64,000 bases of DNA from Paracoccus contaminans (lineage in GTDB: Bacteria > Pseudomonadota > Alphaproteobacteria > Rhodobacterales > Rhodobacteraceae): assembly GCF_002105555.1 (NCBI RefSeq), contig NZ_CP020612.1, positions 1,976,001 through 2,040,000 of the forward strand. Reading direction: 5' to 3'. Below the pieces are notes generated by a model, which saw only the letters and a program-made list of their open reading frames with translations, was not told the DNA's origin and did not search any database. A program made the position numbers and the translations under genes. Positions 38,485-48,057 of this stretch are shown here, piece after piece (position 1 is the stretch's first letter; each line of letters begins with the position of its first letter).

Positions 38485-41400
38485 TCACCCCTGCAACGTC
38501 CTGACCCCCACATCCCCCTCGGCCCGTGACCGAATCGCCGCCACGGCGGCGATCGCCCCCGCCGCCGTCGTATAATACGGGATCTTGTCATACAGCGCGA
38601 CGGACCGGATCTCGCGCGAATCGCTGATCGCCTGGCCGCCCTCGGTGGTGTTCAGGACCATCGCGATCTCTCCGTCCTTGAGGCGGTCCACGATGTTCGG
38701 GCGGCCCTCATAGACCTTGTTCACCGGCTGCGCCTCAACCCCCGCCGCGCGCAGGAAATCGGCGGTGCCGCTGGTGGCGGTCAGGGTAAAGCCCATCGCG
38801 GTCAGGGCCTGCATCGCCTGCGCCATCGCCGGGGTCTTGTCGGATTCGCGGACCGACACGAAGACGCGCCCCGCGGCGGGCAGCAGGGTGCCGGCGCCGA
38901 GTTGCGCCTTGTAGAAGGCGCTGGCGAAGTCGCGGTCCCAGCCCATCACCTCGCCGGTTGAGCGCATCTCGGGGCCGAGCAGCGTGTCGACGCCGGGGAA
39001 GCGGGCGAAGGGCAGCACGACCTCCTTGACCGAGAACCACGGGGTGATCGGGTCGGCCAGCGTCAGCGGGTCGGCATAGGGCAGGGGCGTGTCGGGGCCG
39101 ATGCCGGCGGGGTAGGGGGGGCGCATCGGGAAGGCCGACAGCGGCTCGCCCGCCATCAGGCGCGCGGCGATGCTGGCGATGGCGCTGTCGGTGGCCTTGG
39201 CGACGAAGGGGACGGTGCGGCTGGCGCGGGGGTTCACCTCGAGCACGAAGATCTCGCCGTCCTTGATCGCGAACTGGACGTTCATCAGGCCGACAACCTT
39301 CAGCGCGCGAGCCATGAGGACGGTCTGGCGTTTCAGCTCGTCGATGGTGGCGGCGCCCAAGGTGTGGGGGGGCAGCGAGCAGGCGCTGTCGCCGGAATGG
39401 ACGCCGGCTTCCTCGATATGCTCCATGATGCCGCAGACATGGACGGCGGCGCCGTCGCTGAGGGCGTCCACGTCAACCTCGATCGCGCCGGAGAGGTAGC
39501 TGTCGAGGAGGACCGGGCTGTCGCCCGAGACCTGCACGGCGGTGGTGATGTAGCGGTCGAGTTGGGCGTCGTCGCGCACGATCTCCATCGCGCGGCCGCC
39601 GAGGACGTAGGAGGGGCGGATGACGAGGGGGAAGCCGACCTCGGCCGCGATGGCGCGCGCCTGATCGGGCGAGCGGGCGATGCCGTTGACGGGCTGTTTC
39701 AGGCCGAGGTCGGACAGCAGGCGCTGGAAGCGCTCGCGGTCCTCGGCCAGGTCGATGGCGTCGGGGGTGGTGCCGAGAATCGGGATGCCCTCGGCCTCGA
39801 GCGCGTTGGCGAGTTTCAGCGGGGTCTGGCCGCCGAACTGGACGATGACGCCGTGGAGGGTGCCGTTCTCCTGCTCGGTCCGCAGGATTTCGAGAACGTG
39901 TTCGAGGGTGAGCGGCTCGAAGTAAAGGCGGTCCGAGGTGTCGTAGTCGGTGCTGACCGTTTCAGGGTTGCAGTTGACCATGATCGTCTCATAGCCCGCG
40001 TCGGTCAGCGCAAAGCAGGCGTGGCAGCAGCAATAGTCGAACTCGATCCCCTGGCCGATGCGGTTGGGGCCGCCGCCGAGGATGACGACCTTCTTGCGGT
40101 CCGAAGGGCGCGCCTCGCATTCGACATCGCCCATCGCGGGGGCCTCATAGGTCGAATACATGTAGGGGGTCTGGGCCTCGAACTCGGCCGCGCAGGTGTC
40201 GATGCGCTTGAAGACCGGGGTGATGCCGGCGCCGCGGCGGGTGCGGCGGATGTCGGCCTCGCTGCGGCCGGTCAGGTGGGCGAGGCGGGCATCGGTGAAG
40301 CCGAGCATCTTCAGGCGGCGCAGGCCGGCGGCGTCGGGCAGGCCCTCGTGGCGGACCCGGTGCTCGGCATCCACGATCTCGCGGATGCGGGCCAGAAACC
40401 AGGGGTCGAAGCGGGTGACGCGGTTGATCTCGTCATCCGTCAGGCCGGCGCGCATCGATTCGGCAATGACGCGGATCCGGTCGGGGGTCTGCTGGGACAG
40501 GGCGCGAATGAAGGCGGGCTTGCCCTCCTCTACCGCGCCGGGGATCGCGATCTCGTCGAGGCCGGTGAGACCATTTTCCATGCTGGCGAGGGCCTTCTGC
40601 AGGCTCTCGTGGAAGGTGCGCCCGATGGCCATGACCTCGCCCACCGATTTCATCGCGGTGGTCAGCTCGGGCTTGGCGCCGGGAAACTTCTCGAAGGCAA
40701 AGCGCGGGATCTTGGTCACGACATAGTCGATCGACGGCTCGAAGCTGGCAGGCGTGACCTTGGTGATGTCGTTGTCCAACTCGTCGAGCGTATAGCCGAC
40801 GGCCAGCTTTGCGGCGACCTTGGCGATGGGAAAGCCCGTGGCCTTGGAGGCGAGGGCCGAGGAGCGGCTGACGCGCGGGTTCATCTCGATCACGACCATG
40901 CGGCCATCGGCGGGGTTGACCGCCCACTGGACGTTGCTGCCGCCGGTCTCGACCCCGATCTCGCGCAGGACGGCGATCGAGCCGTTGCGCATGCGCTGGT
41001 ATTCGCGGTCGGTCAGGGTCAGCGCGGGGGCGACGGTGATCGAATCGCCCGTGTGCACGCCCATCGGATCGACGTTCTCGATCGAGCAGACGATGATGGC
41101 GTTGTCGGCCTTGTCGCGCACGACCTCGAATTCATATTCCTTCCAGCCAAGCAGGCTTTCGTCGATCAGCACCTGCGCGACGGGACTGGCGTCGAGGCCC
41201 GAGCGCACGATCGCCTCGTAATCCTCGCGGTTATAGGCGACGCCGCCGCCGGTGCCGCCCAGCGTGAAGGCGGGGCGGATGATGGCGGGCAGGCCGATGC
41301 CCTCCAGCGCCTTCATCGCCTCGGCGATCCCGGCTGCGATATCGAAGCGGCCATTGGGCAGCTTGGGCGCGCTGACGATGGTGGCGCGCGGGTTTTCGAG

Positions 41401-41820
41401 GCCGATGCGGTCCATCGCCTCGCGGAACAGCTTGCGGTCCTCGGCCATCTCGATGGCCGCGCGCTGGGCGCCGATCAGCTCGACCCCGTATTTGTGCAGA
41501 ACGCCCATATCAGCCAGCGCCAGCGCGGTGTTCAGCGCCGTCTGACCGCCCATGGTCGGCAGCAGGGCATCGGGACGTTCGGCGGCGATGATCTTTTCCA
41601 CGACCTCGGGGGTGATCGGCTCGATATAGGTGGCGTCGGCCATGCCGGGGTCGGTCATGATCGTGGCGGGGTTCGAGTTGACCAGGATGACGCGGTAGCC
41701 TTCCTCGCGCAGGGCCTTGCAGGCCTGGGCGCCCGAATAGTCGAACTCGCAGGCCTGCCCGATGACGATGGGTCCGGCGCCGATGATGAGGATCGAGGAG
41801 ATATCGGTTCTTTTCGGCAT
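38485..41820 (-). CDS. carB: carbamoyl-phosphate synthase large subunit
   Basis: 1111 residues. Makes carbamoyl phosphate from bicarbonate, ATP and ammonia channelled from CarA. Two homologous ATP-grasp halves: first [47 protein letters not shown] and [20 protein letters not shown]; second [34 protein letters not shown] and [20 protein letters not shown]. The C-terminal allosteric domain (about 960-1111) is present and intact. carA is not adjacent. The gene is transcribed towards the RT insertion, whose edge is within a few hundred bp of its stop. Confidence 0.97.
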   Translation of the reverse strand: MPKRTDISSILIIGAGPIVIGQACEFDYSGAQACKALREEGYRVILVNSNPATIMTDPGMADATYIEPITPEVVEKIIAAERPDALLPTMGGQTALNTALALADMGVLHKYGVELIGAQRAAIEMAEDRKLFREAMDRIGLENPRATIVSAPKLPNGRFDIAAGIAEAMKALEGIGLPAIIRPAFTLGGTGGGVAYNREDYEAIVRSGLDASPVAQVLIDESLLGWKEYEFEVVRDKADNAIIVCSIENVDPMGVHTGDSITVAPALTLTDREYQRMRNGSIAVLREIGVETGGSNVQWAVNPADGRMVVIEMNPRVSRSSALASKATGFPIAKVAAKLAVGYTLDELDNDITKVTPASFEPSIDYVVTKIPRFAFEKFPGAKPELTTAMKSVGEVMAIGRTFHESLQKALASMENGLTGLDEIAIPGAVEEGKPAFIRALSQQTPDRIRVIAESMRAGLTDDEINRVTRFDPWFLARIREIVDAEHRVRHEGLPDAAGLRRLKMLGFTDARLAHLTGRSEADIRRTRRGAGITPVFKRIDTCAAEFEAQTPYMYSTYEAPAMGDVECEARPSDRKKVVILGGGPNRIGQGIEFDYCCCHACFALTDAGYETIMVNCNPETVSTDYDTSDRLYFEPLTLEHVLEILRTEQENGTLHGVIVQFGGQTPLKLANALEAEGIPILGTTPDAIDLAEDRERFQRLLSDLGLKQPVNGIARSPDQARAIAAEVGFPLVIRPSYVLGGRAMEIVRDDAQLDRYITTAVQVSGDSPVLLDSYLSGAIEVDVDALSDGAAVHVCGIMEHIEEAGVHSGDSACSLPPHTLGAATIDELKRQTVLMARALKVVGLMNVQFAIKDGEIFVLEVNPRASRTVPFVAKATDSAIASIAARLMAGEPLSAFPMRPPYPAGIGPDTPLPYADPLTLADPITPWFSVKEVVLPFARFPGVDTLLGPEMRSTGEVMGWDRDFASAFYKAQLGAGTLLPAAGRVFVSVRESDKTPAMAQAMQALTAMGFTLTATSGTADFLRAAGVEAQPVNKVYEGRPNIVDRLKDGEIAMVLNTTEGGQAISDSREIRSVALYDKIPYYTTAAGAIAAVAAIRSRAEGDVGVRTLQG

Positions 41821-41946
41821 TGTGGGTCCCCTCGGCGGTCAACGGCTTGCAAATCGTCCGGGGTTATAGAGGGCCGGCAGGGTTGCGCAAGGGCAGCCCG
41901 GATCAAGGGGGGCCGGCCGGGGCAGCAGCCGATGAAAGACTTGGCG

Positions 41947-42056
41947 CAGCAGGGCGGTGCCCTCCTGCCATCGTGGCAGCGCCTGGTGGCGCTCATCCGC
42001 CCGGACGGCGGGGCATTTGGCGGGCGATAGCAGGGCGGCGGTCCGATCCCCGTCAC
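41947..42056. repeat. direct repeat, copy 1 of 2
   Basis: About 110 bp running from CAGCAGGGCGGTG to GATCCCCGTCAC. Contains a small hairpin AGCGCC-TGGT-GGCGCT and an ATAGCAG near the right end. The second copy begins 113 bp further on with roughly 85% identity by eye. Likely a repetitive extragenic element. Confidence 0.75.
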
Positions 42057-42059
42057 GGG

Positions 42060-42170
42060 CAGCAGGGCGGTGCCGTCCTGACATCCTGGCGGCGCCTGCT
42101 GGCGCTCATCCGTCCGGACGGCGTGGCAATTTGGGCGGCGATAGCAGAGGAGCGGTCCGATCCCCGTCAC
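42060..42170. repeat. direct repeat, copy 2 of 2
   Basis: Second copy of the same unit, with the hairpin as GGCGCC-TGCT-GGCGCT: loop and outer base pair changed but pairing kept, which suggests that the structure matters. Separated from copy 1 by 3 bp. Confidence 0.75.
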
Positions 42171-42560
42171 CGCCCGCGCTTAGGCCGGCATCCGTCGGAT
42201 TGCCGGCTGGCGCGCCGCAGGGTGGTGGTTATCCTTGCTCCTGGATGCGGCCCGGCCGGTGCCGTCTGCCGGACAGGCGGGCCGAATATGGCCGGCTGTC
42301 CGGCCTGTGCCCCGCGCAGGCGCGAGGGTTGACCACAGGCCCGATGAGGGCGCGCGATCTCATCCGCCTGCTTTCTGGCTCAGCCCATCCCGCCCCCAGC
42401 CGGGCGCGTCTGGACCGTTCCTTGACGGCGAGGGGGCGATGCCCTGTGCCCCCTCAAGCCTTCCGGATTTCGTGCCGGCAGGAATGCCGGGGCGATTCCA
42501 GTGCCGTAAGCATGCCGCGCGCTGCGCCAGCATGGCCGGTCGGGCTGAGGCCGCGGCGCG

Positions 42561-43265
42561 TCATGCCGGGCTGCGCAGGGCCGTCACCTCGCTTTCCAGC
42601 GTGCTGGCGCCGCCCGGCAGGATCAGGCTGACCCCCTTGCTGGTCAGTTCGGCCCCGGTCACGCGGGCATAGGCGCCGACCGCGCCGGTATGCAGGATGT
42701 CCTCGCCCTTCAGGCTGACCAGCTTGAAGCTGTAAAGACCGTTCGGCAGCGCCGTTCCGGCCCCGTTGCGGCTGTCCCACGCCACCTCGCCGGCGCGGGC
42801 GGGCAGGGTCTGCCGCTGGACCTCCTTTCCCAAGGCGTCCAGCGTGACAAGCTGGACAGAGGTGGCGCCGCTTGCAGGCTCGATCGACAGGCTGATCGGG
42901 CGGCCGTCATAGGCGACAGGGGCGGTGGTGCGGACCTCCTTGCCGATCCAGCCTGCCGCGCTGTCCAGGCCGCCCGCGCGCTGGGCATTGAGCGATTCGA
43001 GCAGCTGGTTGGTGCGCACCTGCTGTTCGACCCCCGAGAAGGTCGCAAGCTGGACGGCAAAATCGGAGCTTTCGATGGGGTTGAGGGGATCCTGGTTCTG
43101 GATCTGCGTGGTCAGCATCCTCAGGAAGGTCTGAAAGTCGCTGCCGGTGAAACCGGACGCCTCGGCGTTGTTCGCCGCGCTTGCTGCGGGCGCGCTGGCG
43201 CTGCCCGGGGCAGCGGGCTGGACTGGGGCAGGGCTGCCCGTCGGGGCCGTGGTGATCATGGGCAT
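42561..43265 (-). CDS. flgD: flagellar hook capping protein FlgD
   Basis: 234 residues. Cap needed for polymerization of the hook protein. The N-terminal export/conserved region is FQTFLRMLTTQIQNQDPLNP, then ESSDFAVQLATFSGVEQQVRTN; the C-terminal half is a FlgD Ig/tudor-like domain (GLYSFKLVSLKGEDI). Start ATG at 43265 has AGGAAAG 6 nt upstream; ATG at 43259 is also possible. 10 bp after the fliK stop, so fliK and flgD are an operon. Confidence 0.9.
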   Translation of the reverse strand: MPMITTAPTGSPAPVQPAAPGSASAPAASAANNAEASGFTGSDFQTFLRMLTTQIQNQDPLNPIESSDFAVQLATFSGVEQQVRTNQLLESLNAQRAGGLDSAAGWIGKEVRTTAPVAYDGRPISLSIEPASGATSVQLVTLDALGKEVQRQTLPARAGEVAWDSRNGAGTALPNGLYSFKLVSLKGEDILHTGAVGAYARVTGAELTSKGVSLILPGGASTLESEVTALRSPA

Positions 43266-43275
43266 GGGGGCTTTC

Positions 43276-44631
43276 CTAAAGGCGGATATCGATTCGGGAG
43301 GGCGCAAGGATGGGGACAGGGGGAACGGGCGCCGGGGCTGGGGGCATGGCCGGCATCTGCGTCAGGTCGGCATCCGCCCCGGCCTGACGGGCGCGCCCGT
43401 CCCGCGCCTGTCCGCCGCCGGACCGGCTGTCCTGCCGCATGAAGTCGAGCCGGGCATCGGGCATGCCGTTCTCGTGCAGATCCTGCAGCAACTGGTCGCT
43501 GTGACGGCGGATCAGGTCGAGCGTTTCAAGCCGTTCGGCAAGGATGCCGAGGCCGCTTCGGTGATCGGTTCCAAGCAGAACGGTCACGCGGCCAAGCTCG
43601 ACGGGATCAAGCCGGATCTCGATGATGCCGTCATCCCGCGTGCGCACGATGGCGTCGGCCAGCTGCCGATGGGGGGCCGGGGCCTGCGCCTGAAAGGACG
43701 CTGGGGATGCCTCGGGCGGCGTGCCGTGCTGCGGCGCGGCGGGCCCTGCGGCGGGCAATTCGCCGCCGCCCGCGGCATGGATCGTCACCCCCAGCTGTCC
43801 GGCGGGCAGGAGGGCGGCCTGCGCGCCTGAACCGGGCAGCGGTGGGCGGGGCTGCGTGCCGCCATCGGGTTCGGCAGGCCCCGCCCCCTCATCCAGCCCA
43901 GCGCGCCCCGGCGCCCCGTCCGCATCGTCAGGCCGGCGCTGCGCCTTTGCGGCCTCATCTTCGCCAGGCCCTTGTTCCCCGTCAGTTCCCGGCGGTTCGC
44001 CGAGAAGGGTGCCTGCCTGCTGCGGCGGCGAGTCGGGGCGCTGGGTGGCCGGGGGCGTTTCGGCGCCTGCCCCTTCAGGGGTGGACGCCATCGGGGCGGC
44101 ATCCTCGGTTCCGGGCATGAAGGGGTCATCACCGCCTGTTTGCTCGGGCAGCATCGCCTCGCCCGATGGGCCATCGGGGGTTGCGCCATCCGCCCCGGCC
44201 GATGCGGGCCGGCCATCGGGCGCAGGGGCAGGCTCATCCAGGCCATCCTGCGCCGCCCCCGCGGGCCGGGCCGCATCCGGCGCGGCCTGGCAGGGGGCTG
44301 GCCAGGGCAGCGGCGCAAGCGGGCTGTCCGCAGGGCAGGCATCCCGGCGATCGGCCTGCTTCTCCTCGCGCTCGCCCGCATCGTCGGGCGCGACGACGTC
44401 CCTGGCCGAAGGGCGGGAGGCGGGCTCGGGCGCCTTGCTCGGGGGCTGGGGCGGCACAGTCGCCTGGCGGGGCGCGGGGGCCGGGGGGCGGGGCATGCGC
44501 CCCGCCATTGTCCTTGCAAACTCGGCCCCCGTTCCGGCCGGCGCCTGATGCGCGCTGCCCGTGCTGTTGCCGACCGCCGTCGAGAATAGGGATGAAACCT
44601 GCATTATCCTGTCCGAAGGAATCGCCTTCAT
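43276..44631 (-). CDS. fliK: flagellar hook-length control protein FliK
   Basis: 451 residues, very rich in Pro, Ala, Gly and Asp in residues about 45-320, as expected for the disordered ruler part of FliK. The C-terminal domain (about 325-410) has IIEIRLDPVELGRVTVLL and LDLIRRHSDQLLQDLHENG, the T3S4-type substrate-specificity switch. Secreted through the flagellar export apparatus and tells it to switch from hook to filament. Start ATG at 44631; an ATG at 44604 is also in frame. Divergent from the flgJ-like gene. Confidence 0.85.
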   Translation of the reverse strand: MKAIPSDRIMQVSSLFSTAVGNSTGSAHQAPAGTGAEFARTMAGRMPRPPAPAPRQATVPPQPPSKAPEPASRPSARDVVAPDDAGEREEKQADRRDACPADSPLAPLPWPAPCQAAPDAARPAGAAQDGLDEPAPAPDGRPASAGADGATPDGPSGEAMLPEQTGGDDPFMPGTEDAAPMASTPEGAGAETPPATQRPDSPPQQAGTLLGEPPGTDGEQGPGEDEAAKAQRRPDDADGAPGRAGLDEGAGPAEPDGGTQPRPPLPGSGAQAALLPAGQLGVTIHAAGGGELPAAGPAAPQHGTPPEASPASFQAQAPAPHRQLADAIVRTRDDGIIEIRLDPVELGRVTVLLGTDHRSGLGILAERLETLDLIRRHSDQLLQDLHENGMPDARLDFMRQDSRSGGGQARDGRARQAGADADLTQMPAMPPAPAPVPPVPILAPSRIDIRL

Positions 44632-44651
44632 CCTTTTCTAGCCTCGATAAG

Positions 44652-44666
44652 TTACCGATTATTTAC
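44652..44666. promoter_or_regulatory. degenerate CtrA-like site between fliK and the flgJ-like gene
   Basis: TTAC-N7-TTAC (44652-44655 and 44663-44666), one mismatch per half from the CtrA consensus TTAA-N7-TTAA, in the 78-bp divergent flagellar promoter. Weak on sequence alone, supported by context: CtrA controls flagellar genes in many Rhodobacterales. Confidence 0.35.
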
Positions 44667-44709
44667 CGCCGCCCCATAGGATTTCTGTATTCAATCTGAC
44701 GGAGGCAGC

Positions 44710-44958
44710 ATGAAGATCGACCATCGGCCGGAAATCGGAACCAGAAATGTGCCTTTGTCAAAGGGTGGCGAAAGGCTTGAGGCGGCGTTTCTGGGCGAAA
44801 TGCTCAAGCTGGTGATGCCGGACGGCTCTGCGGGGGCATTCGGCGGGGGCGCGGGCGAATCGCAGTTCGCCTCGTTCCTGACCGAGCAGTATGCGGATGC
44901 CTTGGCCGAGCGGCTCGACCTCGGACTGGCCGCCAGGATGGGGCATGCGAATGCGTGA
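44710..44958 (+). CDS. flgJ: flagellar rod-binding protein (FlgJ N-terminal type)
   Basis: 82 residues, corresponding only to the rod-binding half of FlgJ, without the muramidase domain, as is usual in alphaproteobacteria. LEAAFLGEMLKLVMP, then FGGGAGESQFASFLTEQYADALA and DLGLA match the family pattern. Acts as rod cap or scaffold in the periplasm. A GGAGG is 5-9 nt before the ATG. Overlaps the next gene by 14 bp. Confidence 0.85.
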   Translation: MKIDHRPEIGTRNVPLSKGGERLEAAFLGEMLKLVMPDGSAGAFGGGAGESQFASFLTEQYADALAERLDLGLAARMGHANA

Positions 44959-45265
44959 TCGCAGCGCCCTGCTTGAAGATGCCTGCGCTGCCATGATCGC
45001 CGGGGATCCGCTGCGCTGCGCTGCGGTGCTGGAACGCTTCAGCGCCTCGGCCCGGCGCCGCGCCTTGAGCGAGGCCGAGTGTTCGGCCTGCGCCGCTCAG
45101 CTCGAGCGCCTGCGCATTCTGGCGCAATCGGCCTGCAAGGGCATTGAATCGGCCCGCGCCTGGCTGACGACGCTGACCGAGATCACCGGCGGGCTGGACA
45201 TCTATGACCGGGGCGGCAGACAGCGCGTTCCGACCGAACTGAGCGGCAAGGATCGGCGCTTTTGA
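44945..45265 (+). CDS. FlgN-like flagellar protein
   Basis: 106 residues, helical with the pattern of a small export chaperone. The C-terminal GLDIYDRGGRQRVP resembles the GL-TYD-GR ending I recall from Rhodobacterales FlgN proteins, chaperones for the hook-filament junction proteins FlgK and FlgL. Start ATG at 44945 (AGGA 6 nt upstream), with ATG 44951 as alternative; it overlaps flgJ, so they are coupled. Identification is by position and size more than by sequence. A hairpin follows. Confidence 0.65.
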   Translation: MRMRDRSALLEDACAAMIAGDPLRCAAVLERFSASARRRALSEAECSACAAQLERLRILAQSACKGIESARAWLTTLTEITGGLDIYDRGGRQRVPTELSGKDRRF

Positions 45266-45268
45266 TTA

Positions 45269-45290
45269 AAAACCCGTGCATATGGGTTTT
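45269..45290 (+). terminator. terminator after the flgN-like gene
   Basis: AAAACCC (45269-45275), 8-nt loop, GGGTTTT (45284-45290), 3 bp after the stop. The stem ends in four T, giving an intrinsic-terminator form, and could also insulate fliC. Confidence 0.65.
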
Positions 45291-45433
45291 GAGGGAATCG
45301 GCCGGATTCATTATCCGTTAGCTGTCGCCCGCTAGACAGGCGATGCATCGAACGGTGCCGGGATTTCCCGTCGGTCAGAATGGCCTTTCTTTCATCAGGG
45401 GTAAAAACAGCCCCTTCTTTGCAGGAGGACACA

Positions 45434-46375
45434 ATGTCCAGCATTCTGACCAACAATGGCGCGATGGTCGCGCTGCAGACCCTGAAGGGCATCAACTCGT
45501 CCATGGCCAAGACCCAGGACGAGATCTCGACCGGCAAGTCGGTGGCGACGGCCAAGGACAACGCCGCTGTCTGGGCTGTCGCCAAGACGATGGAGGCCGA
45601 TGTCGCGTCGTTCAAGGCAATCGACAAGACCCTGTCGATCGGCCAGTCGACCGTCGCCGTGGCCCGCTCGGCCGCGGAATCGGTGACTGACCTGCTCGGC
45701 AAGATCAAGACCAACGTCATCGCGGCGCAGGTCGCGGGCACGTCGGAAGAGGATCGGGCCAAGTATCAGACCCAGATCACCGCGCTGAAGGACCAGATCA
45801 AGTCGGTGGTGGGCGCTGCCCAGTTCAACGGCAAGAACCTGATCAACGGCACCGAAGCCACCCCGATGAAGGTCACCTCGTCGCTTGACCGGGCTGCGGA
45901 CGGGAAAGTTTCGGCCAGCACCATCGACGTGACGACCTTCAACCTGTCCACCAAGGACAAGAACGGTGATCCGCTGAAGGCCGATGCGGACGCGGCCTTC
46001 AAGGACGATACCAGCCTGGCCTATCTCGACTATCTGGACGTCACCAAGGCGGACAGCGGCGTGGACATGGATGGGGACAGCGCCAACGACTCCGGCGCAT
46101 CCGTCGCCCTCAAGAAGATGGACTCGCTGATCAAGGTCGCGGTGGATGCCGCCTCTGCGTTCGGTACCGCGCAGTCCAGGATCGAGATCCAGCGCAACTT
46201 CATGGGCGATCTGGCCGACTCGCTCCAATCGGGTGTCGGCTCGCTTGTCGATGCCAACATGGAGGAAGTGTCCGCGCGTCTGCAGGCCCTGCAGGTCCAG
46301 CAGCAGCTGGGCACGCAGTCGCTGTCGATCGCGAACTCGGCGCCCCAGCAGCTTCTGTCGCTGTTCCGCGGCTGA
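45434..46375 (+). CDS. fliC: flagellin
   Basis: 313 residues, shorter than enterobacterial flagellin but normal for Rhodobacterales. The conserved D0/D1 N-terminus has SSILTNNGAMVALQTLKGIN and STGKSVATAKDNAAVWAVAK; the C-terminus has IEIQRNFMGDLADSLQSGVG, LVDANMEEVSARLQALQVQQ and SLSIANSAPQQLLSLFR. The variable centre (about 150-230) is acidic with DMDGDSAND. Exported and polymerized into the filament. GGAGG is 7-11 nt before ATG 45434. Probably transcribed from its own promoter; strong hairpin after the stop. Confidence 0.95.
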   Translation: MSSILTNNGAMVALQTLKGINSSMAKTQDEISTGKSVATAKDNAAVWAVAKTMEADVASFKAIDKTLSIGQSTVAVARSAAESVTDLLGKIKTNVIAAQVAGTSEEDRAKYQTQITALKDQIKSVVGAAQFNGKNLINGTEATPMKVTSSLDRAADGKVSASTIDVTTFNLSTKDKNGDPLKADADAAFKDDTSLAYLDYLDVTKADSGVDMDGDSANDSGASVALKKMDSLIKVAVDAASAFGTAQSRIEIQRNFMGDLADSLQSGVGSLVDANMEEVSARLQALQVQQQLGTQSLSIANSAPQQLLSLFRG

Positions 46376-46384
46376 TGAAGCAGG

Positions 46385-46409
46385 TCCGGGGCCCTTCAGG
46401 GGCCCCGGA
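46385..46409 (+). terminator. hairpin between fliC and flaF
   Basis: Perfect 10-bp stem TCCGGGGCCC (46385-46394) with GGGCCCCGGA (46400-46409), loop of 5 nt, 9 bp after the fliC stop. No T run: could be a terminator or an mRNA-stabilizing structure that raises fliC over flaF-flbT expression. Confidence 0.65.
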
Positions 46410-46453
46410 TACCCGCCGAGACTTGAGCAACATTCTTTCCTGCAGGAGCTTTC

Positions 46454-46822
46454 GTGAACGCTTTCGCGCCGCGCGGCTATGCCGCCACCACATCCGTCGA
46501 GGCCGATCCCCGGCGTGCCGAGGCTGCGATCCTGTCCAATCTTGCCGCCCGCATGATCAGGGCGGGCGAGGTGGGCGCGGCGGGTTTTCCGGCGCTTGTT
46601 GCCGCCGCCCATGAGAACCGGAAATTCTGGCAGATCGCAGCCGAGGATCTGGCCAGCCCGGAAAACGGGCTGCCGGCCGGGCTGCGGGCGCAACTGCTGT
46701 CGCTGGCGATGTTTGTCGAGCGGGAGACGGCGCATGTTCTTGCCGGCCGCCGTCCTGCCGACGCCCTGATCGAAATCAACCGGGCCGTTGCGCGCGGGCT
46801 TTTCGACCAACCCGTAACCTAA
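46454..46822 (+). CDS. flaF: flagellar biosynthesis regulator FlaF
   Basis: 122 residues, GTG start with AGGAG 5 nt upstream. Recognised by GYAATTSVEADPRRAEAAIL, NRKFWQIAAEDLASPENGLP and LRAQLLSLAMFVERETAHVL. In Caulobacter FlaF is needed for flagellin translation/secretion, opposing FlbT. Position between fliC and flbT is typical for alphaproteobacteria. Confidence 0.9.
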   Translation: MNAFAPRGYAATTSVEADPRRAEAAILSNLAARMIRAGEVGAAGFPALVAAAHENRKFWQIAAEDLASPENGLPAGLRAQLLSLAMFVERETAHVLAGRRPADALIEINRAVARGLFDQPVT

Positions 46823-46882
46823 TCCTGGCATGCGCCCTGTTGGCGGGGCGGGCATGGGGCGACCAGATCAAGGAACAATACC

Positions 46883-47284
46883 ATGAGCGGACTGATCCTC
46901 AAGCTCGCACCGGGCGAGCGCGTGCTGATCAACGGGGCTGTTATCGAGAATGGCGATCGCCGGTCCAGGATCTCGATCAAGACACCTAATGCCAGAATCC
47001 TGAGGCTGAGGGATGCCATTCATCCCGATGATGTGGGCACGCCCGTGTCCCGGCTGTGCTATGCCGCGCAACTGGTCTTGTCGGGGGATGCCGAGCCTGA
47101 AAGGGGCAGGCGCGACCTGATGAAGGGCATCGAGCAGTTGTCTCAGGTGTTCGACGACCGCGACAGCCGCATCGCCCTGGACGGCGCCACCGCTGATGTC
47201 GCGTCGGGAAACATCTATCAGGCCCTGCGCCGGCTGCGCAGCCTTCTGCCCAGAGAAGCGCGCCTGTTCGCGCAGCTCGCATGA
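46883..47284 (+). CDS. flbT: flagellar biosynthesis repressor FlbT
   Basis: 133 residues. LILKLAPGERVLINGAVIEN followed by IKTPNARILRLRDAI matches FlbT, the RNA-binding protein that controls flagellin mRNA in alphaproteobacteria. The stop overlaps the next start (ATGA). Likely binds the 5' leader of fliC. Confidence 0.92.
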   Translation: MSGLILKLAPGERVLINGAVIENGDRRSRISIKTPNARILRLRDAIHPDDVGTPVSRLCYAAQLVLSGDAEPERGRRDLMKGIEQLSQVFDDRDSRIALDGATADVASGNIYQALRRLRSLLPREARLFAQLA

Positions 47285-48057
47285 GCTTTCAACCGATCAT
47301 CGGCCAGGGGGGTTATGCCGGCTGGAAGCTTTTGTCGCGAACCAGCGGCATGCAGACGGCGATGGTGGCGCGCGATCCCGTGATCATGCGCGACAACGAT
47401 CATTTCCGACAGGAAATCAACGGGGTCGAGACAGCAGACGACCTCATTTCGGATTATCGCCTGCTGCGCACCGCGCTGAGTGCGTTCGGGCTTGAGGCGG
47501 ACCAGAATAACCGCGCCTTCCTTCGCAAGGTGCTTGAATCCGATCTGAATGATTCATCCAGCCTGGCCAATCGCCTGGGCGACAAGCGGTACCGCGCCTT
47601 TGCCGAGGCCTTCGGTTTCGGAAAGAACGGAACCCGTGCCGCCGATCTGGCGGACATGGTCACCCGCCGCCATGTCGAGGCCGAACTGGAAAGCAGGGTC
47701 GGGACGCAGGACGGGAATCTGCGCCTTGCCATGAATGCCAAGCGCGAGCTTGCGGCGCTGGGCAGTTCGTCGGCGTCGGACAAGACGCGCTGGTACAGCA
47801 TTCTTGGCAGCACGCCCCTTCTCAAGGTCGTGCAGGGGGCCTTGGGGTTGGGAACAAGCTTTGGGAAACTGCCGATCGACCGTCAGGTGGAGGAGATGGC
47901 CCTGCGCACCAGAAAGCTGCTCGGCTCCGACTCTCCCTCGGTTTTCGCGGATGGGGCGAATGTCGAAAAGCTGATCAGCCGGTTCCTTATCCGTGCCGAT
48001 GCCGTGACCGGCGCCCAGTCTAATTATAATGCGGCGCTGATTCTTCTGAGAAACTGA
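47281..48057 (+). CDS. DUF1217 domain flagellar-associated protein
   Basis: 258 residues. AGWKLLSRTSGMQTAMVARD, then VETADDLISDYRLLRTALSAFGLEA and DKRYRAFAEAFGFG are the DUF1217 signature (PF06748), found beside flagellar genes in alphaproteobacteria. Function unknown. Coupled to flbT by ATGA overlap. End of the flagellar cluster in this window. Confidence 0.85.
   Translation: MSFQPIIGQGGYAGWKLLSRTSGMQTAMVARDPVIMRDNDHFRQEINGVETADDLISDYRLLRTALSAFGLEADQNNRAFLRKVLESDLNDSSSLANRLGDKRYRAFAEAFGFGKNGTRAADLADMVTRRHVEAELESRVGTQDGNLRLAMNAKRELAALGSSSASDKTRWYSILGSTPLLKVVQGALGLGTSFGKLPIDRQVEEMALRTRKLLGSDSPSVFADGANVEKLISRFLIRADAVTGAQSNYNAALILLRN

Larger units (their letters stand above)
41821..42560. other. 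740-bp intergenic region between carB and flgD with duplicated segments
   Basis: No convincing gene: open frames here lack ribosome sites and show repetitive peptides. The left third holds two direct repeats described separately; the rest (42171-42560) is GC-rich sequence in which I see no feature beyond short GC palindromes. Confidence 0.7.

Noticed and set aside
39364..42030. 888-codon open frame on the plus strand opposite carB
   Set aside because: carB on the minus strand is unambiguous and full length; the opposite frame has no protein family features.
41655..42170. 171-codon minus frame across the 110-bp repeats
   Set aside because: Peptide simply repeats with the DNA repeat and runs into carB in a different frame; no start signal.
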